Source of the DNA: NaphS2 sp964588535
GTDB taxonomy: Bacteria > Desulfobacterota > DSM-4660 > Desulfatiglandales > Desulfatiglandaceae
Direction: 5' to 3'
DNA length: 64,000 bases
NCBI GenBank assembly: GCA_964588535.1
Contig: CAZPQA010000005.1
Coordinates: forward strand, 1-64,000
The notes under the pieces are model-generated. The model searched no databases, had not been told where the DNA came from, and saw only the letters and a list, made by a program, of their open reading frames with translations. The position numbers were made by a program, and so were the translations under genes. Positions 31,826 to 40,475 of this stretch are shown here, piece by piece; the first letter of the stretch is position 1; each line of letters starts with the position of its first letter.

Positions 31826-34627
31826 TTATTCCATCCGCAAATGAATTCCAGAGGGTAGGGATTCCCCGAACATCCGGGTTTCCTCCAGATGGGCCAGCGG
31901 AACCACTTCCTTGAGAACACGGATATGTGAGGTTGCCCATTCGTGGGGTGAAAGCCAATGGATAACGTCTTGAATGACCTCGGGATCCAGGTCCCGTTTT
32001 CGATCTCCGGTGAGCCGTGCCATCTGGGACAGGGCCATTCCCACGGGTCGAGGGTCTTTCCAGTTTTGACTCAGGATGGTTTTGATCCATGCGGTCACCA
32101 GCCCGGGAGAAATGACCCGATCAATGGGGCCGTAAAGGGGTTCCCGCGCACCGATCCTGGAGAGGGACCACCAATGCTGAGGTCGGGATTTTTTTGGGTG
32201 AAGTTTTTTGACCAACTGTTTGCCCCTGGCGCTCTTGTCATCTTTGGAAAGTCGTTCCAGATTGGCCAATGTCATCCATAGTTCCATTTCTTCCTGGGGT
32301 GCCAGATTGGGTTTTTTCCCGCCTTTCCCAGGCTTTACCAAAGATGAAATAGTCAAGAATATCTGGCGCTGCTGGCTTGCGGAAAGGCCCCCTGCAATCC
32401 GGCGCCACAAAACCCACCATTCTGACCGCACCTGAACGTTCCTGGTATGAAACGGCCCAGTATGGAAAGATTTCCACAATTTTTCCATACGGTGTTCGTC
32501 CAGGGCATCCCCGAACCCGGGCCTCATGCAGAATCCGATCAGGTTGAGCCAACGGCTTTCGTATTCAATGCCGCGTTTGCAGGATGAGTCCAGACTCATG
32601 AGCTCATCGGCCATTCGGCGAATAAATTCGAGAGGCCATTTTTCCTTTGGCGTGTTGACCGTTTGGGTGATGTCTTTGATGAGGCGAGGGGCTTTGGTTT
32701 TGGCTGGCTTTCCGGAGAAGGTGTCCCTGATCTCTGAAATAACCTCATTTACAAGGGATTCTTCAAATACCTCCCTGTCTGATACTTCGACAGGCTGCTC
32801 TATGGTGCGCAGCTGAAACTGGAAACGCCAGCGGTGAGGGCTTTTCAAAGATTGGCACCACAAGGCGAGTGTTCCCATTTCGGTGTAATGGGCCGCCACT
32901 TTGACGGGGATGGAGACGCCCCCTTTGGCTTTTTTCCCGAATTTGATCACCGTGTGAAGGGGTGGGAGGGTTGTCAGTGTTTCGTCCACGGGGATGACAT
33001 CGCCCACCGCATCTCCTGAGCGATAGCTGGAACTGTACAGGTGGAACCGGACCGGCTGGTTGGCCAGAACGGAAAAATGCTTGTCATGGAGTTCGTTCCG
33101 GGTTCCCTCGGGCATGCCCCGTTCCACCAGACAGATGGCCGTCTCAGGGTCATGAGGATCGTTTTTTTCATTTGCGGACGTTTCTTCGGAAAGGTGAACG
33201 CCCAGGTAGTAGCCCCTGGCACTGCCGCTGTCCACCTGAACGCCGTATCCCTTCCGGACCCGCCCGTAATAGGATGCGCCCAGGGCTACCGCAATATCCA
33301 GATCCGGGTTTGCCAACACCCTCGGCGGGGAATCTTCTGTATTATGAAACCGAGTGGAGACGGCGGCCCGGATACGCTCCTGAAGGATGGCGGGTTTGAG
33401 GGCTGCGCCGTTAAACATGATCAGGTCCGGTTCAATGGAATCTCGATTAAGGGATTCTTTTAAGTCTTCTCGATGCTGTTCCAGAAACCGGATCAAATGC
33501 CGTGTGATGGCAGGGTCCTGGGCATAGGGAAGACCGAACTCCGTCATGCCTTGACGCGGTTTCAGGTGGAGCGGTTCGTCAGGGTAGACCAGAGGAAAGA
33601 ACCCGTCCAGAATAACCTCTTCCACATCCGAACGATTAAGTTTGCTGGTTTTGGTGTCAGCAATCAGTTTGCGGCCTTCACCGATGAGGGTGATGGTTTT
33701 ATCATCTTCAAGCCCCCCCAGTATGTCTTCTTTGGCCTGGCGACACTGGTTGCACAGGGACTGCCAGTGACCCATGCTCAATTTTTTCTTTTGCTTGCCC
33801 TGAAGCCGGCCCTCCGAGAGATGGGCCAGGGCCAGGTCCATGTTGTCCCCGCCGAGAATCAGGTGATCCCCCACGGCAATCCTTTCAAATACAGGCTTTC
33901 CGTCTTTTTCCCGTAGCGTGATGAGGGTGAAATCCGTGGTGCCCCCGCCCACATCGCAGATCAGAATCAGTTCCCCCGGGTCTACCAGTTGATCCCACTT
34001 TTGTTCGTTAATATTCAGCCAGCTGTAAAAGGCCGCCAGCGGTTCTTCAAGCAGGGTGATGTTGGGGATACCGGCTTTTGTGGCCGCTTCAACGGTCAGG
34101 TCCCGGGCCACTTCGTCAAAGGAAGCGGGAACAGTAATGACCACACCCTGGTTTTCAAGCCAGGCGCTTTCATCCTCGCCAACGTGATGGTTCCAGGCAT
34201 CTTTAATATGTTTCAGAAAGGCGGATGTAACGGTGATGGGAGAGCGTTTTTGCGCTGGGTCATCTGCACCCCACGGCAGGATGGGGGCATGCCGATCCGC
34301 CTTTTCGTGACAGAGCCATGATTTGGCGGAGGAGATCATCCGGTTGGGGGATTTTGCGCCTTGCTCCCGCGCCAGGATCCCCACAAAACCCGCTTTATTT
34401 GCCTTGCTCCACGGCAGGGCCAGGGCGTCAACCGGAAACTCGTGTGGCCCTGGCAGGTAGAGAAAGGACGGCAGCACCTTGGCCTTTGATGTTTCACCCG
34501 AACCCGTGATTTGCGGGATTTCAAAATGGTGGATAACCGGTTCGGATCTTTCCTGGTTCAGCACGGGATCGATATAGGTGACGGCGGAATTGGTGGTGCC
34601 GAGGTCTATTCCGATGATATATTTCAT
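31826..34627 (-). CDS. Hsp70-like protein with DUF3731-type C-terminal domain
   Basis: Residues 1-~605 are a DnaK-like module with GIDLGTTNS, LLEEPLAAFYSWL, CDVGGGTTDFTLI and MFNGAALKPA, closely related to the protein at 18158-19990. The remaining ~320 residues form an additional helical domain (ESLVNEVISEIRDTFSGKPA, SLSRIGAREPLYGPIDRVIS, HPYE-free tail ending ESLPSGIHLRME) that fits the DNA-K related domain DUF3731 found on such proteins. It lies 20 nt downstream of the DUF2760 gene, a known gene pairing. The role in either stress or gas-vesicle folding is not established. Confidence 0.88.
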   Translation of the reverse strand: MKYIIGIDLGTTNSAVTYIDPVLNQERSEPVIHHFEIPQITGSGETSKAKVLPSFLYLPGPHEFPVDALALPWSKANKAGFVGILAREQGAKSPNRMISSAKSWLCHEKADRHAPILPWGADDPAQKRSPITVTSAFLKHIKDAWNHHVGEDESAWLENQGVVITVPASFDEVARDLTVEAATKAGIPNITLLEEPLAAFYSWLNINEQKWDQLVDPGELILICDVGGGTTDFTLITLREKDGKPVFERIAVGDHLILGGDNMDLALAHLSEGRLQGKQKKKLSMGHWQSLCNQCRQAKEDILGGLEDDKTITLIGEGRKLIADTKTSKLNRSDVEEVILDGFFPLVYPDEPLHLKPRQGMTEFGLPYAQDPAITRHLIRFLEQHREDLKESLNRDSIEPDLIMFNGAALKPAILQERIRAAVSTRFHNTEDSPPRVLANPDLDIAVALGASYYGRVRKGYGVQVDSGSARGYYLGVHLSEETSANEKNDPHDPETAICLVERGMPEGTRNELHDKHFSVLANQPVRFHLYSSSYRSGDAVGDVIPVDETLTTLPPLHTVIKFGKKAKGGVSIPVKVAAHYTEMGTLALWCQSLKSPHRWRFQFQLRTIEQPVEVSDREVFEESLVNEVISEIRDTFSGKPAKTKAPRLIKDITQTVNTPKEKWPLEFIRRMADELMSLDSSCKRGIEYESRWLNLIGFCMRPGFGDALDEHRMEKLWKSFHTGPFHTRNVQVRSEWWVLWRRIAGGLSASQQRQIFLTISSLVKPGKGGKKPNLAPQEEMELWMTLANLERLSKDDKSARGKQLVKKLHPKKSRPQHWWSLSRIGAREPLYGPIDRVISPGLVTAWIKTILSQNWKDPRPVGMALSQMARLTGDRKRDLDPEVIQDVIHWLSPHEWATSHIRVLKEVVPLAHLEETRMFGESLPSGIHLRME

Positions 34628-34647
34628 AAGCTAGTTCCGGGGGACTT

Positions 34648-35397
34648 TTAAGGGATTTCCACTTCGGCGGGTGCAATAATGGCCGGGTCCGGTGAACCGG
34701 AAAGGGTCGGCAGATCAAACTGTCCCACACGCCAGCCCCGGTGTTGCAGTGCTCCGGTAAAAGGCGGTTCTCCGGAGACGTTGCCCGTCAGCTTGATGGC
34801 GGAGGCATCAAATCCCTTTTCCACGGCAATCTCTTCACCTTCCTCCCTGTCGATGACCGCCTCGATTTTCAAGTACTTCTTCAAAGCCTTCTGGCAGTTT
34901 TCCTGAATGTTGCGAACTGCGGCACCGATCTGAGCATCATCATAATCTTTAAGATTTTCCTCAAGAAAGTCCACCAGCCGGCCCTCTCTCTGAAGCAGGC
35001 TTAGCAAATGGAGGGTTCTTCGCTGGTTTTCCCGGGCCAACGCTTCTTTTTCTTCCAACGTGGGACGGGGCGGCAGGGTTTTCTTCACCTTTTTGGGGGC
35101 GGGTGTAACGGATTTGGGGACATCTATATTTGCCAAAGTCCGACGCGCGGAAGCGCGGAGTGTCAGCCAGAGAAGAATGCCAAAAAGCACCAGGATTCCC
35201 CCAAGCACCTGAAGGAAGAGAATTCCGCTGTTTTGCAGCAGGGTCGCCAGTGTTTCCAGGTTTATCTGTTCCTGAAGGCTCTTATTTAAAATCCCCATCT
35301 GCCAGTATCCGAAACCGGCGAGAGCCAGCCCCATCAAGAGGAACCAGACGAATATCCAGAGGGATAGTTGGCCCGAAATTTTTTTGGCTGTTTCCAT
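34648..35397 (-). CDS. DUF2760-family membrane protein
   Basis: The 249-residue protein has two predicted membrane helices near the N-terminus (LWIFVWFLLMGLALAGFGYW and LFLQVLGGILVLFGILLWLT), a charged proline/lysine linker, and a cytosolic DUF2760 domain (LLSLLQREGRLVDFLEENLK, DDAQIGAAVRNIQENCQKAL, FDASAIKLTGNVSGEPPFTG). DUF2760 genes typically accompany Hsp70/DUF3731 genes, as here. It may anchor the chaperone at the membrane. The ATG at 35397 (METAKK) is chosen over an upstream ATG at 35451 because an AAGGA site precedes it. Confidence 0.85.
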   Translation of the reverse strand: METAKKISGQLSLWIFVWFLLMGLALAGFGYWQMGILNKSLQEQINLETLATLLQNSGILFLQVLGGILVLFGILLWLTLRASARRTLANIDVPKSVTPAPKKVKKTLPPRPTLEEKEALARENQRRTLHLLSLLQREGRLVDFLEENLKDYDDAQIGAAVRNIQENCQKALKKYLKIEAVIDREEGEEIAVEKGFDASAIKLTGNVSGEPPFTGALQHRGWRVGQFDLPTLSGSPDPAIIAPAEVEIP

Positions 35398-35450
35398 ATT
35401 TGATTGTATCCTTTCTTTCTGGTATAAACCCGAATTGTTGTGAAGGGTCA

Positions 35451-35464
35451 TAACATGCTGGAAT
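35451..35464 (-). promoter_or_regulatory. leader motif shared with the activator gene
   Basis: ATTCCAGCATGTTA on the minus strand, 45 nt below the -10 box of promoter C. See 23419-23432 for the partner site. Confidence 0.5.
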
Positions 35465-35508
35465 TGCGAGCTAAGTGAGCCTTCAGCAAGGTCCAGGGAA
35501 CGGGGCCG

Positions 35509-35538
35509 ATGCTACTCCAGTTCGATTGAGAATGTCAA
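35509..35538 (-). promoter_or_regulatory. promoter C of the shared TTGACA-N18-TAGCAT type
   Basis: TTGACA (35533-35538) and TAGCAT (35509-35514) on the minus strand with an 18-bp spacer ending ACTGGAG. It drives the DUF2760-Hsp70 pair, with a leader of about 105 nt. Confidence 0.7.
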
Positions 35539-35634
35539 GGGTGGATATGCGGGCCGTCTAAGCCCTCAATATTTGTTAAAGCCTGTCAAATCTTTTGAAT
35601 TTTCAGTTTGATCAATGAGGATTGGCTTCATATG

Positions 35635-35674
35635 CGACTTTGATTTGACATTTTTGATTGATTGTATGAAGCTG
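35635..35674. promoter_or_regulatory. 40-bp motif shared with 25624-25663
   Basis: Same block order as the copy at 25624 (CGACTTTG, TTTGACATTT, TTGTATGA, CTG). It lies about 100 bp upstream of promoter C on one side and 39 bp before the lipoprotein start on the other. Confidence 0.5.
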
Positions 35675-35712
35675 ACAGCAGGCTGGGAAGACAATAAAAG
35701 AAAGGTGTTTTC

Positions 35713-35940
35713 ATGAAACAAACGATTCTGGTTTTGATGATGATTGCAGTATTGGCGTTTGCGGGTTGTACGGGGAATAATGCGGGCGAGCTTTTTGAAA
35801 CCGCAGAATTTGAAGAATTACAGAAAAACCCCACCCATGCCGTCGAGCTGTATAAGGAAATCCTGGAAAAACATCCGGATAGCGAATATGCCCGGAAAGC
35901 CCGCGAGCGGTTGAAAGTACTGGAAAAGGCCCAATACTGA
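35713..35940 (+). CDS. small lipoprotein with a TPR-like helix pair
   Basis: The 75-residue protein has a signal peptide and lipobox (ILVLMMIAVLAFAGCTG, cysteine at residue 19), followed by a TPR-like hairpin (AVELYKEILEKHPDSEYARK). It would be anchored to a membrane by the modified cysteine. It lies just before a PAS kinase gene on the same strand and may be its sensor or accessory partner. Confidence 0.75.
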   Translation: MKQTILVLMMIAVLAFAGCTGNNAGELFETAEFEELQKNPTHAVELYKEILEKHPDSEYARKARERLKVLEKAQY

Positions 35941-35983
35941 TTGAGCTTTTTTTGGCAATTCACCGCAAAACAGGAGGTTCAAC

Positions 35984-37072
35984 ATTAAACCGATTATCCT
36001 TCACAATATTCTGGAAAGCATCCCGGTGGGTCTTCTGGTCATTGACCCGGGTGGAGAAATTGTCACCAGCAATGATGCGGCATCTGAGATCCTGGGTTAT
36101 GCCTGCCGCATGTTCGAAGGCAAGGGGTGGGGCGATCTGTTTCTGGAGGATTCAAGAAATCAGGCCTTTAATCAAATCATCCTGGATGTGATAGAGGAGA
36201 AAAAGGTCAATCTCCATCGCAGGGTCCCCTATGTTCAACCGGGCGGCAAGACGCTTCAATTATCCATCACGGGGTCTCTTCTCAGGGAGAATGAACAGAT
36301 CGCCGGTATCGTCCTGATTCTTCATGACGTAACGGAACTTCAATTGCTCCATGACCGGGAAAAGCAGGTCTTGAGGGAAAAACACCGCCTGGAGCGCGAG
36401 CGGGCGGAAGGGCTGACCCGGCTGGCCATGGCCATCGCCCACCAGATACGCAATCCCGTCATGAGTATCGGTGGTTTTGCCATACGGATTCTCAATAAAA
36501 TTGATGGAAAGTCACCAATCGTTGCCTACTTGAAAAATATTTTGAGCGATGCCAGGCGACTCGAGGCCATTGTAAAAGTTGTGAGCGAATACACCCGGAT
36601 TCCGATGGTCAAACCGATCAAGGTCCCTCTTTCAGATATTATTGAAAAGGAAATAGCCCGACTTCAGGTAAAAGCGGCCGAACTTTCAAAGCGTGTCACG
36701 TGGTCTTTAGAACTTTCAGTAGTGGAGTTCGCGGTTGACCCGGTGCTTTTCAGAAGAGCGGTTTACGAGGTCCTGCTCAATGCGGTGGAATTTCTTGAAA
36801 GTAATGAAGGGTCAGTGACGATTTTCCTATCGGAGGAGCAAAACGGCTTGTTAATGGAGATTGTAGACGACGGCGTCGGTATCTTGGAAAAAGATATGCC
36901 CTATGTCTTTGATCCGTTTTTTACCACCAAAGCGGTTGGCGTGGGTATGGGGCTGTGCCTCGTGAGGCGCATTATCGGTGAGCATGGCGGGGATGTACGA
37001 ATCGACAGTGAGCCTGGAAAGGGTACCAAAGTCATCATGAGATTTCCCGATCAGGTACCGGAGCCGAATTAA
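35984..37072 (+). CDS. PAS histidine kinase, probable AUU start codon
   Basis: A perfect AGGAGG lies 6 nt before an ATT at 35984, which opens IKPIILHNILESIPVGLLVI, the normal beginning of a PAS domain. There is no ATG, GTG or TTG in this frame between the upstream TGA (35942) and the GTG at 36026, and the GTG would cut off the first PAS helix. The protein has a PAS domain (~1-110), a coiled stretch, the HisKA motif AMAIAHQIRNPVMSIGGFA, and an ATPase domain (LLNAVEFLES, DDGVGILEKDMPYVFDPFF, VGMGLCLVRRII). It is cytosolic. Start 36026 is the alternative. Confidence 0.85.
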   Translation: MKPIILHNILESIPVGLLVIDPGGEIVTSNDAASEILGYACRMFEGKGWGDLFLEDSRNQAFNQIILDVIEEKKVNLHRRVPYVQPGGKTLQLSITGSLLRENEQIAGIVLILHDVTELQLLHDREKQVLREKHRLERERAEGLTRLAMAIAHQIRNPVMSIGGFAIRILNKIDGKSPIVAYLKNILSDARRLEAIVKVVSEYTRIPMVKPIKVPLSDIIEKEIARLQVKAAELSKRVTWSLELSVVEFAVDPVLFRRAVYEVLLNAVEFLESNEGSVTIFLSEEQNGLLMEIVDDGVGILEKDMPYVFDPFFTTKAVGVGMGLCLVRRIIGEHGGDVRIDSEPGKGTKVIMRFPDQVPEPN

Positions 37073-37081
37073 GGAAAACAC

Positions 37082-37957
37082 ATGAAAGTTCTGATTACGG
37101 GCGGTGACGGGCAGTTGGGGCGGGATTGCACGACGGTTCTGGAGAAAAGCCACCAAGTAATCCCAGTGGATTTAGAGGTCTTGGATATCGTTGACCGGAT
37201 GGCCGTGAACGCGTTTGTTCACGATTTGAAACCGGATGTAATCCTGAACTGTGCGGCATTCACCCGGGTGGATGACTGCGAAACCGAAAAGGAACTGGCT
37301 TGCAAGGTCAATGTGGAAGGGCCGAAGCATCTGGCTTCAGCGGCCGGGGCACGAGGGGCACGGATGATCCATATTTCCACGGACTATGTGTTTGATGGGA
37401 AAAAGCCGGTCCCAGAATGTTACACCGAAAACGATAACACCCAACCCATTTCCAATTATGGCCTCACGAAGCTGGAAGCGGAGAAAGCTGTTTGCGAGGA
37501 AACAGACCGTCACAGCATCATTAGAACGGCATGGCTTTATGGGGCAAATGGACAGAACTTCCTGAAGACCATGTTGAGGCTGGCGCTCGGTGATCCGGAA
37601 AGAGAGATCAAGGTGGTTCATGACCAGTTCGGTTCTCCCACGTGGTCTTATCGCCTGGCGGAGCAGATTGCAATCGTTATGGATGCTGATGTTAACGGGC
37701 TATTTCACGCCACATCGGAAGGGCATTGCACCTGGTACGAACTGGCCACCACGTTTTTGGGTGAAATGGAGGTCTCAAACGCTTTTGTCCCCTGTACCAC
37801 CCGTGACTATCCCACCCCCGCGGAAAGGCCGGCCAACTCGATCCTGGAAAATCAACGGTTGAAGGATGAAGGCCTCAACATCATGCGGCATTGGCGGGCC
37901 GATCTGATTCAATTTGTCACCCTGTTCAAGGATCGTTTGATAGAAGAGGTGAAATGA
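37082..37957 (+). CDS. rfbD: dTDP-4-dehydrorhamnose reductase
   Basis: The 291-residue SDR protein has GGDGQLGRD at the N-terminal nucleotide site, NCAAFTRVDDCE, the catalytic ISTDYVFDG and YGLTKLEAEK (Tyr-x3-Lys), and QFGSPTWSYRLAEQ. It makes dTDP-L-rhamnose for polysaccharide or LPS. The stop overlaps the rfbB start region (ATGATG), so the two are coupled. Confidence 0.93.
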   Translation: MKVLITGGDGQLGRDCTTVLEKSHQVIPVDLEVLDIVDRMAVNAFVHDLKPDVILNCAAFTRVDDCETEKELACKVNVEGPKHLASAAGARGARMIHISTDYVFDGKKPVPECYTENDNTQPISNYGLTKLEAEKAVCEETDRHSIIRTAWLYGANGQNFLKTMLRLALGDPEREIKVVHDQFGSPTWSYRLAEQIAIVMDADVNGLFHATSEGHCTWYELATTFLGEMEVSNAFVPCTTRDYPTPAERPANSILENQRLKDEGLNIMRHWRADLIQFVTLFKDRLIEEVK

Positions 37958-39009
37958 TGGAGAATATGCTGGTAACCGGCGGATGTGGTTTTATTGGGAG
38001 CAATTTTATCCGTTATCTTCTGGGTGAAAGCGATTTTGAGGGACGGGTCATCAACTTGGATAGCCTGACCTATGCGGGAAACCCGGAGAATCTTACGGAG
38101 ATTGAAGAAAAGTACGGTGATCGTTACGTTTTTGTTAAAGGGGATATCTGTGACAGGGAACGAATGGATGGGCTTTTTGATGAATACCATCTGGATTCGG
38201 TCTGCCATTTTGCCGCCGAATCCCACGTGGACCGATCCATTGTGGGGCCCGGCGCTTTCATCCAGACCAACATCGTAGGGACCTTTAATCTGCTGGAAGC
38301 GTCCCGCAGCCACCAGGCGCAGGTTGAATTGTTTCACCATATCAGCACCGACGAGGTGTTTGGAAGCCTCGGGAAAGAAGGGTCGTTTATGGAAACCACG
38401 CCATACCAGCCCAACAGCCCGTATTCCGCTTCAAAGGCCTCTTCCGATCACCTGGTTCGGGCCTATCACGAAACCTACGGCCTGCCCGTCACCATCAGCA
38501 ACTGTTCCAATAACTATGGGCCCTACCAGTTTCCCGAAAAGCTGATTCCCCTTGTGATTCTAAATGCCATGGAAGATAAACCCCTTCCCATATATGGAGA
38601 CGGCCTGAATGTTCGGGACTGGCTCTACGTTCTGGACCACTGCACGGCTGTGTGGACCATTATGAAAAGCGGGGGGAGGGGGGAGACCTATAATATCGGC
38701 GGCAACCACGAGATGGAAAACATCCGCATTGTGGAGACCATCTGCGATCTGATCGATGATCTTCCCGCCATGAAAGGCAAGCCCTCCAGGCGGACGTTGA
38801 TCACCTATGTGAAGGACCGGCCCGGACATGACCGACGGTATGCCATTGATTCCAGCAAATTGCAAAGGGACCTAGGATGGACTCCGGAGGAGTCTTTTCA
38901 ATCGGGAATCGAGAAAACCCTTGCATGGTATCTGGCGCACCCGTCTTGGATCGAGCGCGTCAGGAGCGGGGCCTATCAGGAGTGGATTCGCGAACACTAT
39001 GAGGCTTAA
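37957..39009 (+). CDS. rfbB: dTDP-glucose 4,6-dehydratase
   Basis: The 350-residue protein starts MENMLVTGGCGFIGSNFIRY and has HFAAESHVDRSI, the catalytic STDEVFGSLG and YSASKASSDHLV, and NNYGPYQFPEKLIPL. It catalyses the first committed step to dTDP-rhamnose. rfbA and rfbC are not next to it in this window. An adjacent ATG at 37954 is equally possible; GAGGTG precedes both. Confidence 0.95.
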   Translation: MENMLVTGGCGFIGSNFIRYLLGESDFEGRVINLDSLTYAGNPENLTEIEEKYGDRYVFVKGDICDRERMDGLFDEYHLDSVCHFAAESHVDRSIVGPGAFIQTNIVGTFNLLEASRSHQAQVELFHHISTDEVFGSLGKEGSFMETTPYQPNSPYSASKASSDHLVRAYHETYGLPVTISNCSNNYGPYQFPEKLIPLVILNAMEDKPLPIYGDGLNVRDWLYVLDHCTAVWTIMKSGGRGETYNIGGNHEMENIRIVETICDLIDDLPAMKGKPSRRTLITYVKDRPGHDRRYAIDSSKLQRDLGWTPEESFQSGIEKTLAWYLAHPSWIERVRSGAYQEWIREHYEA

Positions 39010-39074
39010 AAGTTTGGTATTGTGTCCCCGTAGTGGATACGAGCCGGGTTCCCGGTCGAGAGTGAAACAAATGA

Positions 39075-39944
39075 TTATAGATTTTTCCTGCTATCTCTCT
39101 CATTAAAAATAGAGTCACAAACCGCACTAAACTCCGATTGCCATGGATGAGGCATAGCTCCTTCTGTTTCAGCTTTATTTTTTCTGGCTACAATACGTAC
39201 AAAACCTATGTATTGCCCAGCATCTTTTAAAAGTGTTTCTTCAACTGATGGAAAAATATTGAATCCTGCAAGATCCAAAGCTTTCTCCTGTTTTGCCCAG
39301 TGTTTATAGCCATCTTCCAAGGTGTCATTGGTTTCTACTTCCACCAGAGTTGTCTTCATCCAGTGACTTAACCACCAGTCCTTCGTGTGGAAAGTAAAGC
39401 AGTCAGGTTCCCAGAAAACATTGCCGTTTTTCTGAGGTTTAAGCAGATGCTCGGGAACTTTAAAATTGTCAAAGTCCTGCATCAAACCCGGTAAAGCTGC
39501 CGCTATGATTCCTCCCGGCTTTAGAAAGCTGGTGATATAAGACAGATATAGATCATCAGTTCCGAAATACCCATAGGAATCCACCGCAACGATTACATCG
39601 AAAAAGTTTTTGGCAAAGGGCAGGGCATGAGCCTCAGCTTTTATAGGAATAATTTTATCTTCCAGGCCAAATTCTACAATGCGCTTCTGGTTTTCACTGA
39701 CGTCTATCCAAAGGTCTGTTGCATATACCGTGGCCCCAAATTCTTTAGCCAGAAAAATAGAACTCATGGCGCGGCCGCAACCAAGGTCTAAAACCTTCAT
39801 GTGTTCTTTTATCTCGATTTTTTCTGTGAGCCATTCCATAAGCCAGAGAGAGTTTGGTCCCATCTGATTTTTAGCAACAAATTCCGGACTATAGTTGTTT
39901 GATTTAGGAAATCGACCATTGTACATCATAGTTTTCCAATCCAT
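39075..39944 (-). CDS. class I SAM-dependent methyltransferase
   Basis: The 289-residue protein has motif I VLDLGCGRAMSSIFLAKEFG, motif II near YATDLWID, an acidic post-I region and IVAVDSYGYFGTDDLY. The substrate cannot be inferred. It is on the opposite strand to the rhamnose genes and next to an attC-like site, and its AT-rich sequence differs from its neighbours, so it may be an integron cassette. Confidence 0.85.
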   Translation of the reverse strand: MDWKTMMYNGRFPKSNNYSPEFVAKNQMGPNSLWLMEWLTEKIEIKEHMKVLDLGCGRAMSSIFLAKEFGATVYATDLWIDVSENQKRIVEFGLEDKIIPIKAEAHALPFAKNFFDVIVAVDSYGYFGTDDLYLSYITSFLKPGGIIAAALPGLMQDFDNFKVPEHLLKPQKNGNVFWEPDCFTFHTKDWWLSHWMKTTLVEVETNDTLEDGYKHWAKQEKALDLAGFNIFPSVEETLLKDAGQYIGFVRIVARKNKAETEGAMPHPWQSEFSAVCDSIFNERDSRKNL

Positions 39945-39966
39945 TATTATATCCTTTTAAAAATTT

Positions 39967-40052
39967 GTATAACGACAAGCTCACCGGCCCCTGCACCTTA
40001 CATCGCATTTACCCCGTCGCGTCCAGGGGTCCGGTGGAGCGTTTGGTTGGGC
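39967..40052 (-). other. attC-like integron recombination site 1
   Basis: Read on the minus strand, it starts with GCCCAAC (R'' consensus RYYYAAC) and ends with GTTATAC (near GTTRRRY). Between them the arms GCTCCACCGGACCCCTG and CAGGGGCCGGTGAGC pair with an unpaired base in one arm, as in folded attC. It lies 9 nt beyond the stop of the PIN toxin gene, where the site of a cassette should be. Confidence 0.65.
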
Positions 40053-40061
40053 GACTTTTCT

Positions 40062-40475
40062 TTAGACCAAACTTATAAATTCCTGTGGGGTCAGGATGGC
40101 TATTCTACGGAATGGATTGAGAACCAATAAATCGCTGTCACCGCTGACTATGCAGGCGGCATTAGCGCTTACTGCCAGTTCGAGGAACCTATCGTCCTTG
40201 GGATCACAGCATTCTGCCACTCTTTCTGTGATGTCCACGATTTTGGCGTCACGAATGAAAGCTGCTAAGAACAAGAGTCGTTCCTCTTCTCGCAGGTAGC
40301 GATTGAATTTGGGACGACGAAGCACTTCATCCAATTCGCTGATGGTATCAGCAGATGCCAGAACAATCCCGTGGGCAAATGCAAAATCCACCGCTTGCCG
40401 TGGAACTGATCCTGGCAATAGGACCGCGCTGACAAGAACACCGGTATCCAAGACGAAACGAGGATCACTCGTCAT
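40062..40475 (-). CDS. PIN-domain toxin-like protein (COG1569 type)
   Basis: The 137-residue protein begins RFVLDTGVLVSAVLLPGSVP and contains ADTISELDEVLRRPKFNRYL, CCDPKDDRFLELAVSANA and IVSGDSDLLVLNPFRRIAIL, the typical acidic sites of a PIN ribonuclease. Its start overlaps the stop of the upstream antitoxin by 11 nt. The pair lies between two attC-like sites. Confidence 0.88.
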   Translation of the reverse strand: MTSDPRFVLDTGVLVSAVLLPGSVPRQAVDFAFAHGIVLASADTISELDEVLRRPKFNRYLREEERLLFLAAFIRDAKIVDITERVAECCDPKDDRFLELAVSANAACIVSGDSDLLVLNPFRRIAILTPQEFISLV

